A stretch of DNA of 64,000 nucleotides from Eutypa lata (Eukaryota > Ascomycota > Sordariomycetes > Xylariales > Diatrypaceae), in contig JAKULF010000008.1 of NCBI GenBank assembly GCA_022661535.1, positions 1,798,001 through 1,862,000 of the forward strand, in the 5' to 3' direction. Each line of letters starts with the position of its first letter. The stretch's first letter is position 1. The position numbers and the translations under genes were made by a program. The notes under the pieces are model-generated. The model was not told the DNA's origin. It was given only the letters and a program-made list of their open reading frames with translations, and did not search any database. This document shows, one piece after another, positions 49,798 through 60,916 of the stretch.

Positions 49798-49971
49798 TAT
49801 TACGTATAAATTAATTTAAAAATAAAATATAATATAAAATATAATATAAATATTATTTAAAAAGTTTTAAAATTAAAAAAAAATAATTAAAAAAAATTAT
49901 ATATATTATAAAAACTTTAAATATAAATTTACTTTATTTTAAAAGTTTAATAAGTCGTTTTAATTATAACA
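49798..49971. repeat. Right LTR of outer element (174 bp)
   Basis: Partner of 32580-32753. It ends TTATAACA directly before TTTAA at 49972-49976. Confidence 0.8.
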
Positions 49972-50070
49972 TTTAATATAAGAACTTTATAACTTGTTTT
50001 CTCTTTATATTAATATATCCGCGGAATTTCGACTTTTTAATTAATTTAATACAGCATTTATTTAATAAGC
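49972..50070 (-). pseudogene. Casein-kinase-1-like kinase, N-terminal-side exon fragment
   Basis: Read on the minus strand after a TTACAG acceptor (50071-50076), the frame gives KVEIPRIY, a stop, then YKEKTSYKVLIL, which continues in register as NLLSPSL at 32579 once the retrotransposon and one TTTAA copy are removed. It aligns with the CK1 region around 'GIPxVxWYG..YNVLVMDLLGPSL'. The stop in place of the conserved Trp is TAA, as expected from two G-to-A changes in TGG. Three further frame positions show TAA, at least some compatible with CAA codons. The preceding exon with the glycine-rich loop was not found between here and 50230, so the gene was truncated earlier or that exon is lost. Confidence 0.75.
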
Positions 50071-50229
50071 CTGTAAATAAGTAATATCAAAACATACAAC
50101 TAAACAAAGAATATCTAAACCATCAGATCTCATCTAAATAGTATCGACACGCTAGTCATGGCGAAGCCGCAAGGTCAAAAATAACAACTGGCAAATGACC
50201 TTTTATATGAACTGCCCTCATTAAAAAAG

Positions 50230-51803
50230 ATGAAATCGCAAAACCGACATCACATCTCTTTGAACTTCTCACCAGAATTTTGGGATAACTTATCAAACAT
50301 TTGGTTAACGCCACGTGCATTGCGAGAGCTCGATCGGCGAAATAACATACAATCTTCACCGGAGCCCACACCACCAGGAGAGGTGTACTCCAGGGATCTT
50401 ACCCGGTTTGCAAGACACGGCGGTCCAGATCTTCAGCATCTCAGAGGGGTATGTTTGGGCTTCCGAGATTTATATCATCAACAACTAATATGTCTATCTA
50501 GTGCCCGGAGCCAAGATGCAACACGATGACTTCTAGTCAATCTTCTAAAACCCTTAACTCCAATGAACATATACAAAATATTTATGCGACAAGCCTTCCC
50601 TCAAAAAGTCCCAGAAAATCATCTGCATACGATAAGAGCTTTGAACGACATCTTATTGACCACAATATATATCTCGAGGGGTATGAATCCCCAGAAGGCC
50701 GTAGGACACCAGAGCTTAGTAATATAAACCAAATCCATCGGGAACCATTAGTTCCCAGAGCTTCTCTATCACCATCCCGCGTTTCTGATTTGGTATTTCA
50801 GGAGTTTAAGCAAAAAAACAGAGCTATATCGGAGGGCACAGTGTTATGCAACGTAATCCCCCTTATCGCTGGCACCGCGAACATCCCAAACGAACGCAAC
50901 CTTCAGTTTACTAACTTCGAGTCACTTACTAATGAGGCTACTGTTAAGGCGGTACCAGATTATTTTGACGGTGCTCGAAAGGGAGACATCCATACCCAAG
51001 TAAGGCACGAACTTGACAAGACCATCATACCCACAAGGCATCCAGGTGCTCCAGCAATACCCAATTTCTTCCTCGAGGCCAAAGCCCCAAGTGGAGGCAC
51101 AGATGTAGCACTACGGCAGGCTTGCTACGACGGGGCGCATGGTGCTCGAGCCATGTACAGCCTGCAGAATTACGGCAAGGAGGAGCCGATCTATGACAAC
51201 AATGCCTACACGTTTAGTTCTAAATATCATGACGGTACGCTCAAGCTATATGCTCATCACCTCACAGCGCCGACCGCTCCTAGGGAACAACCGGAGTATC
51301 ATATGACCCAACTCAAGGCTTATGCTTTAACGAGTGATCGTGAGACCTTTATCAAAGGAGCTACTGCATTTAGAAATGCAAGAGGCTTAACAAAACGATA
51401 CCGAGATAACTTCATTGAGTCTGCTAACGCCCGAGCGAGACAAGCTGATATACCAACCGGCCAAGACAATCCAACCGAAATAACCAAGATATATGATAAC
51501 AGCGTCTTAGGCTCTAGTACAATGCTAAATTGTATAGGACACAGATCTCAAGGCGAGACATTTGTCCTTCCCCGGTGTTCAGAGAAAGCAGAGGAATCTA
51601 CGGATGTAACTCGAACATCTATGGTGCCAGATTCGAACGAACCATTACCTCATTTCGCAACGAGCTCTAGCACTAAGGAAACCAGCTCTAAGCATTCCAG
51701 GCAATCACGCAGCCCGTCACCTAGTTCTGGAGAAGGCCACTCGGCTAATAGTCAATCACATCCCAACACAAGAAAGCAGTTGAAGAAAGTTAAACTGCAT
51801 TAG
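50230..51803 (+). CDS. Fungal family protein with possible PD-(D/E)XK nuclease-like core
   Basis: Two exons, 50230-50448 and 50502-51803, across a 53-nt intron (GTATGT donor, ATCTAG acceptor, phase 0) give 506 residues. The N-terminus carries FSPEFWDNLSNIWLTPRAL and FARHGGPDLQHLRG|CPEP, which spans the intron. A central domain (about residues 215-400) includes PDYFDGA, then PNFFLEAKAPSGG with an E-x-K pair, RQACYDGAHGARAM, and a Y-rich strand region. Its C-terminus (about 420-506) is Ser-rich and ends in a basic KKVKLH-like stretch resembling a nuclear signal. I recall this as a widespread, multi-copy fungal family of unknown function; the nuclease-like fold is inferred from the D...ExK arrangement. 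It starts only about 160 bp from the RIP-affected kinase exon, yet its own codons look unmutated. Confidence 0.6.
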
Positions 51804-52024
51804 GTAAGAAGCATACCAACGAGAGAGAATCGAGATAATCTACTTAAAGACAAGAAAACTAACCAAACTAAAATACTGGGGGAAAAGCACTGCCTGATGG
51901 TCTCGTAATCAAAATAGATATATAACATGGAAGAGCCCCGAAGCTGCTGTATTGCACGAGTTTGTGTAGACCTTGCCTTCAACAGCATGGATTGGTGATA
52001 CCAGAGCCGTGATCAAGAGCGGGT

Positions 52025-52438
52025 CAACGAATTCCCACTTCACTCTGGACATTCAAAGACGGCCTAGAGATCCCGGCCGGTACTACCCTGGCATTCCCTA
52101 GTTACCACCATAATTTCGACCTGGCCGTGCATCCGTACCCGGATACGTTTGACGTCAAGCGGCACCTGCGCAAGAGGCAAGAGTCCAATACGCACAAGTT
52201 TCATTTCGTGTCCGTCTCAGAATATATGTTGAACTGGGGATCTGGGCGTTACGCTTGTCCGGGCCGCTTCTTTGCCCAAGAGACGTTGAAATTGATGATT
52301 ATTTACCTGCTAGGACATTACGAATTCAAGCATGCCGAAGAAACGAAAGAAACGCCGAGATTTCTGCCGAGTAATCTCTTCATTATCCCTAATCCGGCAC
52401 TACCTATCTTATGTAGAGAACGCAAAGCCCTTTCGTAG
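52025..52438 (+). pseudogene. Cytochrome P450, 3' relic
   Basis: Only the last ~135 codons of a P450 are present. The segment TFKDGLEIPAGTTLAFPSYHHN corresponds to the beta-sheet region after the K-helix; PYPDTFD is the PERF-region equivalent; WGSGRYACPGRFFA is the heme-binding loop with its Cys ligand. Upstream, an ERVN-like remnant of the ExxR-adjacent segment appears in another frame near 52012, implying a small deletion or frameshift. No I-helix or N-terminal anchor is found. The sequence resembles ent-kaurene-oxidase-like fungal P450s near the heme loop. It is a decayed copy with no visible RIP. Confidence 0.7.
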
Positions 52439-54008
52439 TGTTATCGATGAGTTTTTCTAAAGGGATGATAGAACAGCTGATGGCCGAGCTAAAATCTAGG
52501 TATTGTGTACAGTAGGTGCTACAGAATTTCAATGTCAAACTTCTATTATTCAAAGCTGGTGGGTGGATTGTAGGGTGTTAGCAAAGAATAAATCGACATT
52601 GGCGTTACCTTATGTCGGTCTCCAATGAATTGAGTGTCACTTGTATCACAACGGTATTAAGGACATGTTTTCCCCATTCCTTCTGTGTTGCGCCGGGAAG
52701 GTGGGCAACCTACGTACATTATGAATTAGCAGAAATGGGTAGTGCAGTGTTCGAAAAGCTTGCTCGGAAACCAAAAGCCTTAGTTGAATATGATGGGGAT
52801 GGTGGTAGATTAAGGGATTGAATCTATAGGCTGTTCTCAGTACATATTCTAATGTCACATGATACAGGATGAGAATGGTGTTGATATTCGATAATAAATG
52901 CGTGGGACTATTATGTGAAAGTGTTGGTGAACGAACAAACTTATTATCCCACAACATATTCCAATTTGATGTAATGCATTTGACTGTAATCGACTGCTAA
53001 AATGACTGCCTGGAGAATGAGATAGCATATAATACTGAGACAAGATTGGCCGCGGTGAAGAAACCATGATAATCTGATTTTAAGAAGGGATAGCTTGGAA
53101 AGGGAGGCCCTTTAGAGGGTGGACGGGAGGGGTGAAAGGGTGAAGTAATATTGGTCGGATGATGGTGCGGCAGCAGAACAATGACGTCAAGAGGTAAGTT
53201 TGGGGTGAATCAACGACAGATAGAGATGGTTATTTGAACACATGTATGGATTCCGTACAGTAGATATGTATTTATATATGATCGAGGAATATATCCCACG
53301 ATATTCTCCTACTAATATCCTCAACATTACCTCTACTACGCTTTTCCATACTATAACTAGACGTTGATGCCAAGTTTCTTATCACTTACCATCTCGATTC
53401 GTGACAATTGAATTGCGGTTGATGGAACGGAAATTCCTAGTTGGTGTAATACACAGATTCGAGACCGACTTACCAGGGTTGATTACATCTGGAATGTTGA
53501 ATAGGGGTCCCTGAAGGGAAGTTGAAACACGAGGCTAAGCGGTTCTATCCGCTCGAGACATTGTAGCGTGTATGCTATCAAAGTACATATGTAAAATGGG
53601 TTACCCGGCCAGTAGATGTAACGGCTTAGAACATCTAGCTAGATAAATATTGATGTCGCAGATCTCTTACAGAAGAGTTGACAAAATCTGTAGGGGACAG
53701 CTTCATGTATTGGTGGCGTAAATATGGAAACTTTGAGCTGTCTCTAACCTCTATTGCTTTTTTATTAACCCACACCTGCATCTATAGCCATATCTTCTAA
53801 TATAGGATACTTGGGAAAGGGATGTTGCCTGGGGTGACCTTGAGACAACTGGTTTATATAAAAATGGTAGTTCTCCTCTTTACTGGACGATGCCTCTCAT
53901 TTTATAGTACTACGAAATAAGTTTTCCTCTCGAGTTTTCAGTGCTATTGCTCAACATAGATGATCACATCAACTAATTGCACAATAAAACCTTCTATTTT
54001 CTTTCAAC
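52439..54008. other. intergenic region, no gene seen
   Basis: Between the P450 relic and the secreted-protein gene. Frames are short and unlike proteins. The last 150 bases presumably hold the promoter of the secreted-protein gene. Confidence 0.55.
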
Positions 54009-55081
54009 ATGGAGTTCATCCTGTTCGCTTCTCTGTTCCCCCTAATATCGGCACAGAGCCCAACAGCAACAGCCCCCATAATCGCCAACCAGGGTCCAAC
54101 CGCCCGCTGATACGGTTGGTATGCCGAACCCCAAGGGAATGCGGGCCCCCCGATTTCCGAGACCCAGGGTTGCCTCGATTCGAGCATGTACGGGCGCTTC
54201 ACACTCGGGGTCTACGGCTGGCAGTACCCCTCCGAGTGGCAGACGTCCCCGGGCTACGCGGGCAGCGTGGCTGGCTTGAGTGGCTCTCCCCTGACCGTAT
54301 CCCTGACCAACAACGCCAAGAACAGCGATTGCGGCCGGGCCCTCGAGGTGAACCTTGCCTACGACTATCCCAGCTCCGGCCTCTACGCCAACGTCAGCAC
54401 GCTCGACCTGGCGGCGTACGACTCCGTCATGATCGAGTACGACGTCTACATCAGCTCCGCCACGACCTCTACCTCGGATTGCCGGTGTGTGCACGCAGGT
54501 CAATCCATCTGCCCAAGTTGGTGGAAGTCTCAGCTGATGACCGATATCATGTAAGTGATCCGCCTAGATCCGTATCTTGCGGGCAGCGACCGAAGATCGT
54601 TTTGAGCAAGGACTAATCCTAGTTGTTGGTAGTTTCTACCAGGGACCATCAGGGGCACAAAACCTCAACGCCATCTCGGTGCGGAACTTCGATCCGCAGA
54701 ACAATGCCTTCACCTCCTGGACAACCGGCAATGGGTATCGCGTGCAGTACACCGATAACCAGATCGCGTCGGTCTCCGGTACCAGGGCACACGTGAAACT
54801 AGACGCGAAGCACCTTATTCGGCAATACAGCAATCAGCTCTGCCAAGGAGGCGGTGTTAGAGGACCCATCTACATGCGCGCCATTCAGCTCGTCATGAAA
54901 GGTACTGGGACCAACATGAGCGTTGAGATCACCAATGTCACGGCGAATGCGTTCAAATATGCACCGGGGACTTTCACCTCTTCGTCAGTGACGCCGGGTA
55001 CGTATACATATAAATATCTCTGTATGGAGTATGGCATGAACTGATTCGAGTCTAGGACCTACACCTACATATTGCCCATAG
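54009..55081 (+). pseudogene. Putative secreted protein with an in-frame TGA
   Basis: The ATG at 54009 starts a clear signal peptide (MEFILFASLFPLISA, predicted cleavage before QSPT). The frame then meets TGA at 54108-54110 (codon 34) and continues with YGWYAEPQG and a beta-rich, Cys-poor domain (MIEYDVYIS; later GSFYQGPSGAQ and ISVRNFDP). The best phase-consistent model is exons 54009-54486, 54623-54997 and 55056-55081, totalling 293 codons including the TAG. The first intron donor (GTGTGC at 54487) is weak; a stronger GTAAGT at 54551 would break the frame. I do not recognise the family; a polysaccharide-active or cell-wall protein is possible but unproven. The TGA may be a nonsense mutation, a sequencing error or a missed intron. 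Confidence 0.5.
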
Positions 55082-55657
55082 CTGGAAACAAGTAGCCATC
55101 TCATTCATGATATTCACTGATTCCTTGAGCATTCTTCTTTAATGAAACACGGGATAAGTATCGCACCTATAAGGGGTAAATAACTGTAAAGAGGCGTATT
55201 GATGGATAGGACATGGATCATGGATGAATATAAAAGTGTTGAATTCAAATACATGTGAGCACGAATTAGCATTCAGTAATAGGATAATTAAGTGGTTGCA
55301 ATGTGGTATACGATGCCTCCATGATATTGCAGCATTTGGTATCTTGTTGAACATAGTATTTGTATCACTTTAAGCAATACAATAAAGTAACTAAGTGATG
55401 CATCTAAGCGAGTGATTTGGACTCAACAAATTTCGCGGGACTGGCCAATCTGACGTAGTTACAAGTCCCGCTAAGTGAAGTTGAGTTTAGTGCTAGGGTG
55501 AAGTACCGATAACCGCCAAGGTAGCTCCCCATTAAAAACGACTGGGGGGTTACGAGACAAGCAGACGAATTTCGATTTCATTTCGAGAAACCGCCAATTG
55601 CCCGACCATTTTCATTTCGGCATTCCTCTCCCACGAGCGAAGTGCTATAATTACAAG
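55082..55657. other. intergenic region / TSC13 promoter side
   Basis: 5' flank of TSC13. Short AT-rich sequence without a recognisable gene. Confidence 0.5.
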
Positions 55658-56767
55658 ATGGCTAGCCTGTCATTGAAGGTCTCAAACAGATGTAAGACAA
55701 TTCTTTGCGTTCATAAATCAACAAATGGAAGAGAATTGGGAGTGCTAACCTGCTCTAACCTTCATAGCTCCTAAGAAGCCCATCAAGGGTCTTCCGAGCG
55801 AGATTGACCTCCCTCAAGATGCCAATGTCGAGTACGTGAAGAAGCAACTGGCTAAGGCATCTCGCATTTCCGACTTCAACCGAATCGGAATCTTCGATCC
55901 CGTGTCGAAGAAGACCCTGAAGGACAATAACTCCTTGATTCGAGAGCATGTGGAAGTCATCAAGCATGGGGAAATCTTGATCAAGGATCTCGGTATGCCA
56001 TTGCCCCCTAACACTACGTTCGACACGTTGTTCCCGTATATAGATGCTAACAAACGAATCAAGGCCCCCAAATTGCATGGCGAACTGTCTACATGGTCGA
56101 ATACCTCGGTCCGCTCCTCTTCCACCCGCTGTTCCTAGGCCTCCGACACTACATCTACCCACCCGTGTACCAGCTCTTTAAGAACAGCCTGCCCGAGCCC
56201 AACCCGGGCTCCGAGCTGTCGGCCACGCAGAAGATTGCGTTCGGCATGATCGTGGCACACTTCATCAAGCGAGAGCTGGAGACTGTCTTCGTGCACAAGT
56301 TCTCGGCCAACACGATGCCTGCCGCCTTCATCATCCGCAACTCCTTCTTCTACTGGGTCTTCGCCGGTGTCCTGGGCGGCCTCGAGGTCTACGCTCCCTT
56401 CTCTCCGGCCGCCAAGGCCGAGAACATGACCATCAACTACGCCGGTCTGGCCCTGTACTTCTTCGGCGAGCTCGCCAATGCCGATGTCCACTACTACCTG
56501 TCCACCCTGCGGAAGCCGGGCGAGACGGCGAGGAAGATCCCCAGGGGTCATGGTTTCAACTTGGTTACCTGCCCTAACTACATGTTCGAGATCATCGCCT
56601 GGGCTGGAATCATCCTGGTCACCCGTAGCCCGTCCCTTACCCTGTTCATCTCGATCGGTACCTACTTCATGTGGACCTGGGCTTGGGGCAAGGAGAAGGC
56701 GTACCGCAAGCAGTTCGGCGATAAGTACAAGAAGAAGCGATCTGTCATTCTGCCCGGAATTGCTTAA
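55658..56767 (+). CDS. TSC13: Very-long-chain enoyl-CoA reductase
   Basis: Three exons, 55658-55691, 55768-55992 and 56064-56767, total exactly 321 codons (320 residues). The first intron splits the codon after VSNR; intron 2 has a CTAAC branch site near its 3' end. An N-terminal ubiquitin-like half (LPQDANVEYVKKQLAKAS) is followed by PQIAWRTVYMVEYLGPL, several membrane helices, and the C-terminal steroid-5-alpha-reductase-like domain. GHGFNLVTCPNYMFEI carries the Tyr corresponding to the catalytic Tyr of yeast Tsc13. The C-terminal YRKQFGDKYKKKRSVILPG is typical of this family. The enzyme makes the last reduction of the ER fatty-acid elongation cycle (trans-2-enoyl-CoA to acyl-CoA), supplying very long chains for sphingolipids. 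The call is strong. Confidence 0.93.
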
Positions 56768-58670
56768 AGCTGGTCAATGTACCATGCAAGCATAACGGTG
56801 GGTATTGGACTGGCAAATGACGTGTGAGAGAAACCCGCCGCCTTTTATGTTGCTCAAAAACGTGTGATGAGATATGGTTGGCTAAAATGGGGTAGCTCGG
56901 AGGGCATAATGAGACATGAGACTCTATGGGAAGATCTAGAGGTGGATATAGATTGGGTTAATGTTAATTAACGTTGAGCCATAATCTGAAATGCGAACAT
57001 ACCTATATATATCCAAATAAGTTGCTCATCGCTGAATCCCAAGCTAGATTACTACACTAGCAACACACATTATGCCTTGTTAAAGGGGGTACATAACTCG
57101 GAAGCATAGGTAATCATGTCAACACCCTTAGGTACGACAAAGCACCGAGGGCCCTAACCTATGATGGTAGAGACGTCCAAGTTATGTATGACTTAAATGG
57201 CATCAACTATGCACTACGTGATCTTCCTCAGTGGGCTTTCAAGATATAGCCAGTTACCTGAGTACCTACCTAGCCCGCCAACACGACGAACAATACCTGC
57301 TACCAACGGCACTACATCGTCGAAGTGGAGGCCTAGAAGCCCTATTAAGAATATACCAGACTTAACACTAGCAGAGAAACCAATGAGAACAGTCGTGGCG
57401 GTCAAAAACCTATCGGGCATTACCTAACGATGTCCGTGATCCATTCCACCGCGTCGTTAAGAAAGTCAAGCGTGGTTGCCAGATCGTTCGACGCACTATG
57501 CTGCCTACGATCAATATGACCCTAGACGTCCGAGAAGACAAAGCTCGATGACGATACTGGATACGACAGGATTCCTGGTGCCAACCTGTGGGCATAAGAA
57601 ATCATCACAACCGCCCCCCTTCACGCGCTAGGACGTGTAGGTCGATTGGCTACCATCCTCGCGAGGCTTACGAATAGAGTATCTGAAGTGGTTTGCTTCG
57701 GTGAATATGATATCCCCAATCTATCACCAACCCCTCTCATTTTTTAGCATGACCCTTTCATAGAATTACCCCGGTTCGACTTGCCGAGAGTCCCGTTCGC
57801 CCCAGGCTTTCGACCTCGACCGGCATGGATCGAGGTATATACCGCGATGCCTCGGGTCGAGGTGTCCCCATCACTGTTGTCGAGCTGGTCCCAGCCGCCG
57901 CGGTCCACGCCCTTCGTCGATATGAAAGTAGTATTGCCTCTCTTGGGCTTCCTATCTGCACCGAGCAGGGCAAGCTGTTGATGGGTGTGATGTATGCTTG
58001 ATCGAACGGTGCTGAATGGGGACCCTTTAATTGTATTTTGGGCACATTGTCTTAACCTTCCGGATCGAGATTAAGTAACTGGCCGGGCAGTCGGCCCCAT
58101 TCTCCAGTATGCAGGGTGCGTGTAATTCCTACAATCGCACGCATCGCCTGTCCAAGTAGAGGGTTCATTTAGCAAGTGCAGAATGGCCTAAGTGGGGTTT
58201 CTCTCTTTTTATCTTTACGAGTTCGTCTCCTATTCGATGCCGACTAATCGGTGCTGGCTTAACGTCAGAAGATAGACACACTTCTTGGCGACCAGGTTTC
58301 CTCGTTGTGACCCCCGGCGTCGTACGCAAAGGCACATCTCTATCACATCCCTGGCCCCTCATTGACGAGGATTTATGAGGGGCTAACTATAGCAATTGAA
58401 TTCCTAATCAGCTCCCGTGCATATAACCACAGCCAACACATAGTGCTGGGACATGGGAGAAATTGTTCCTGGGGTGAAAATAAGAAAGAAATTACAAGAC
58501 GCCTTTCCTCAGCATAGTCCGTGACATTTGTGCATGTTTCGAAGAGGATTGAATTTGAAACATCTAGGCTTCATTGTTGTATACCAATCGCCAAGGCGAA
58601 TAATCCTATGCTACCCCAATCCCAGTAAGTACTACGGTAATCCGAGCGAGGGAAACTCAAGGGCGCCACG
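56768..58670. other. intergenic region, no confident gene
   Basis: Several frames of 60-95 codons occur here on both strands (for example near 57197-57427 and 57758-58045), but none shows a family motif, codon bias or splice-consistent extension. Remnants of old transposable-element or gene sequence are possible. Confidence 0.45.
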
Positions 58671-60916
58671 ATGGATTGGACTGTCTGTGCCGCAGTGTCA
58701 ATGTTAGAGGCACTGGTAGTACAGCAGCGCACAGCATCTCATGGCTGGATCAAGACGATCCTCGTGCTCTTCATAGTCCAGTATCTTGGCATCAAGTACT
58801 ATCGTATATTTCTCTACCCCCACTACTTCTCGCCCTTACGTCAACTTCCAGGTCCAACGGTAAGTGGACGACCTCGACTCTCCATCGCGACCATCACTCT
58901 ACCAAGGCACACAGGCTAAGTTATATATTATTTGACAGGATAATCACTTCTTTTTTGGCCAGGCGCTCAACCTAATCAAGGCTGATACCCCGACGTCCTT
59001 GTACATAAAATGGATGCGGGAGCACCCGGACGTGCCGCTCATTCGATTCCTCACCTTTGGCAACGGGGAGGTGGTTGTCTGTAACAGTCCCGATTCCTTT
59101 AAAGAGGTCCTGCAGACAAAATGCTACTCCTTTCGCAAGAGTGATTTCTTTCGTCGCCTCACCAAGGAGATTGTCGGGCATGGGTTGGTCACTAGTAGGC
59201 TCCCTTCCCCCCTATTTACTAGTCCGGGCCTATCAACCACGATGAGGTTGAGGGTGTGTTGGATTTCAAAAATCATATGCACGAAAACTGCTTGCTTTGA
59301 AGGAAAATTTATTAACTTGACATATTGCAGTGGAAGGCGAGGCGCATAGAGCCCACCGCAAAAGTCAGTCCCTTCCCCAACCCGATGATTCATCCGTATA
59401 TCTCTTTTTTTGAAGGGAGAAATTACCACTCCTGCTCTCTGATAGCTGTTGAACGGGGAGCTATGAAGCAACTAATGACCAGGACCGCAACAGTGATCAA
59501 CCCCGCATTCTCTATCAACAACATCCGCAGGCTCGAGCCGGTCTTCCAAAAGAAAGCGAAGGAAGTGACCTCGCTATTCGAGCGCGCCCTAGAGGCAAGC
59601 AATGGCAGCAGCACCGCAGCAATCGACTGCACCGCCACCTTCACCAAAGCAACCCTAGACGTGATGGGCGTGGCCCTGTTCGGCGTGGACCTCTCCGGGC
59701 TGAATTCCACCCAAGTTCGCGGCACAGCAGCGGGTAGGCAGCGCGAGAGCGAGATGACGTTCCACGAAGCCTACGACGGCATCTTCGGCCAGGACAGCCT
59801 AGGCAGGATCCTGATGTTCGCCAACGCGTTCGTGCCGGTCCGCTGGCTGCCGCTCGACGCCAACCGCAAGTACCTGCGCGCGACGCGGTGGCTCGAGGAC
59901 TTCCTGACGCGGCTCGTCCGCGAGCGCGTCCGGGACGTCCGGCGGGCTGACGCAGGGGGCAAGTACGCCCGCGGGGAGGCGCGGGACCTTCTCACGTTCA
60001 TCGTTGAGGAGAGCTTGCCGGGCGGGCCGGCGGATGAGATTACACAGGAGGAGATTGTGGGAGATGTGAGTTCTAACAATTGCCTTTCCAATTCCATCCA
60101 TTGCGGTTCCTAGCTCCACTGGATGGGTAAGTTGCTGACTGGCTGACTGACTGACGACGTGGGTGGGTGGATATGTTGTATATAGCTTCTACAGCTCATG
60201 GCAGCGGGGCATGACACGTCGGCGAACATCCTCTCTTGGAGCGTGTATATCATGGCCACGAAACAAGAAATACAAGATAAGCTGCGAGGCGAGATGTTCC
60301 GGAAGCTGGGGCAGGGAACGACGACCACGGACCTGTCATATGCCCAGATCGAGGCTCTGCCGTACCTGGACAACTTCCTCCGAGAGACCCTTCGTGTTTA
60401 CGCATCAGGTCAGTAGCCTCCGACCGCCCATACTCCGTTTGAAATCTCCGTTGTTTCGGTACCACCGTGGACCACCACCAAACAAGTCACGAGTGAAGTA
60501 CTGACTTTCGTATCCCGACTACTGCAGCGACAACAACCCACCGCCAAGCGGAACAGGACGAGACCATCTGCGGGACGTTCATCCCCCGCGGCACGACCTT
60601 CGATATAGTCCCGCACGTGACCTTGATGAACCCCCTGATCTGGGGGGAGGACGTCGACGTCTTCGACCCGGACCGCTGGGGCGACGCGCTCCCGGAGGCG
60701 GCCCGCTCCCCCTACGCCTTCAGCACGTTCTCCAACGGGCCGAGGGTCTGCATGGGCCGCTCGTTCGCGCTCGAGGAGATCAAGATCATCCTCGTCGAGA
60801 TGCTGCTCGGGGGCTACCGCTTCCTGCGGGTGGATGGGCCGTTCACGGTTGAGAACCCGAGCTTGACGCTGCGCCCGAGGGGCTTGAGGGTCGTGTTGGA
60901 TAAGGGACCTATCTAA
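58671..60916 (+). CDS. Cytochrome P450 monooxygenase
   Basis: Six exons, 58671-58859, 58939-59194, 59331-59363, 59494-60065, 60186-60408 and 60528-60916, total exactly 554 codons (553 residues). An N-terminal membrane anchor (about residues 24-45) precedes the Pro-rich hinge LRQLPGPT. EGEAHRAHRK, on a 33-nt exon, joins MINPAFS across intron 3; the oxygen-binding I-helix motif is AAGHDT (D360, T361); the K-helix ETLR holds E417 and R420; the heme loop FSNGPRVCMG has its axial Cys near residue 499. The enzyme is ER-bound and takes electrons from P450 reductase. The substrate is unknown. All motifs needed for function are intact, unlike the relic at 52 kb. The 33-nt exon 3 and the intron 3 acceptor, chosen over two nearer AGs, are the least certain parts. 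Confidence 0.85.

Larger units (their letters stand above)
32580..49971. mobile_element. Outer LTR retrotransposon with nested insertions, heavily RIP-mutated
   Basis: A 17,392-bp block bounded by 174-bp direct repeats (32580-32753 and 49798-49971) and flanked by the 5-bp duplication TTTAA. The ends read TATTA...TAACA, consistent with original TGTTA...TAACA termini after a G-to-A change. Composition is almost pure A+T: CA/TG dinucleotides are close to absent over 32.8-38.3 kb, while ACG/CGT words persist, as expected after RIP of CpA sites. About 7.2 kb near the 3' end is an inner copia insertion (42468-49644), and about 0.9 kb at 38.4-39.4 kb is an unmutated repeat. Removing the copia leaves about 10.2 kb whose own coding content is too mutated for me to classify. 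Orientation is not established. The block disrupts the CK1-like gene. Confidence 0.8.

Noticed and set aside
32580..49971. The 17-kb AT-rich block as a centromere or mitochondrial insert
   Set aside because: It has matched LTRs, target duplications and copia coding traces, and its composition follows RIP transitions; mitochondrial genes were not recognised.
50156..50374. Minus-strand frame as the missing N-lobe exon of the CK1-like kinase
   Set aside because: No glycine-rich loop or VAIK-like lysine; it lies antisense to exon 1 of the gene at 50230.
53960..54616. 218-codon frame overlapping the secreted-protein gene
   Set aside because: Arg/Pro-rich and in a different frame from the signal peptide and the beta-rich domain; typical GC-rich shadow frame.
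56768..58670. Short ORFs at 57197-57427 and 57758-58045 as genes
   Set aside because: No motifs, no splice-consistent extension and no codon bias; treated as chance frames or old remnants.
52000..60916. A secondary-metabolite cluster (two P450s, reductase-like TSC13, secreted protein)
   Set aside because: TSC13 is a housekeeping elongase enzyme, one P450 is a relic, and no polyketide, peptide or terpene core enzyme is present.
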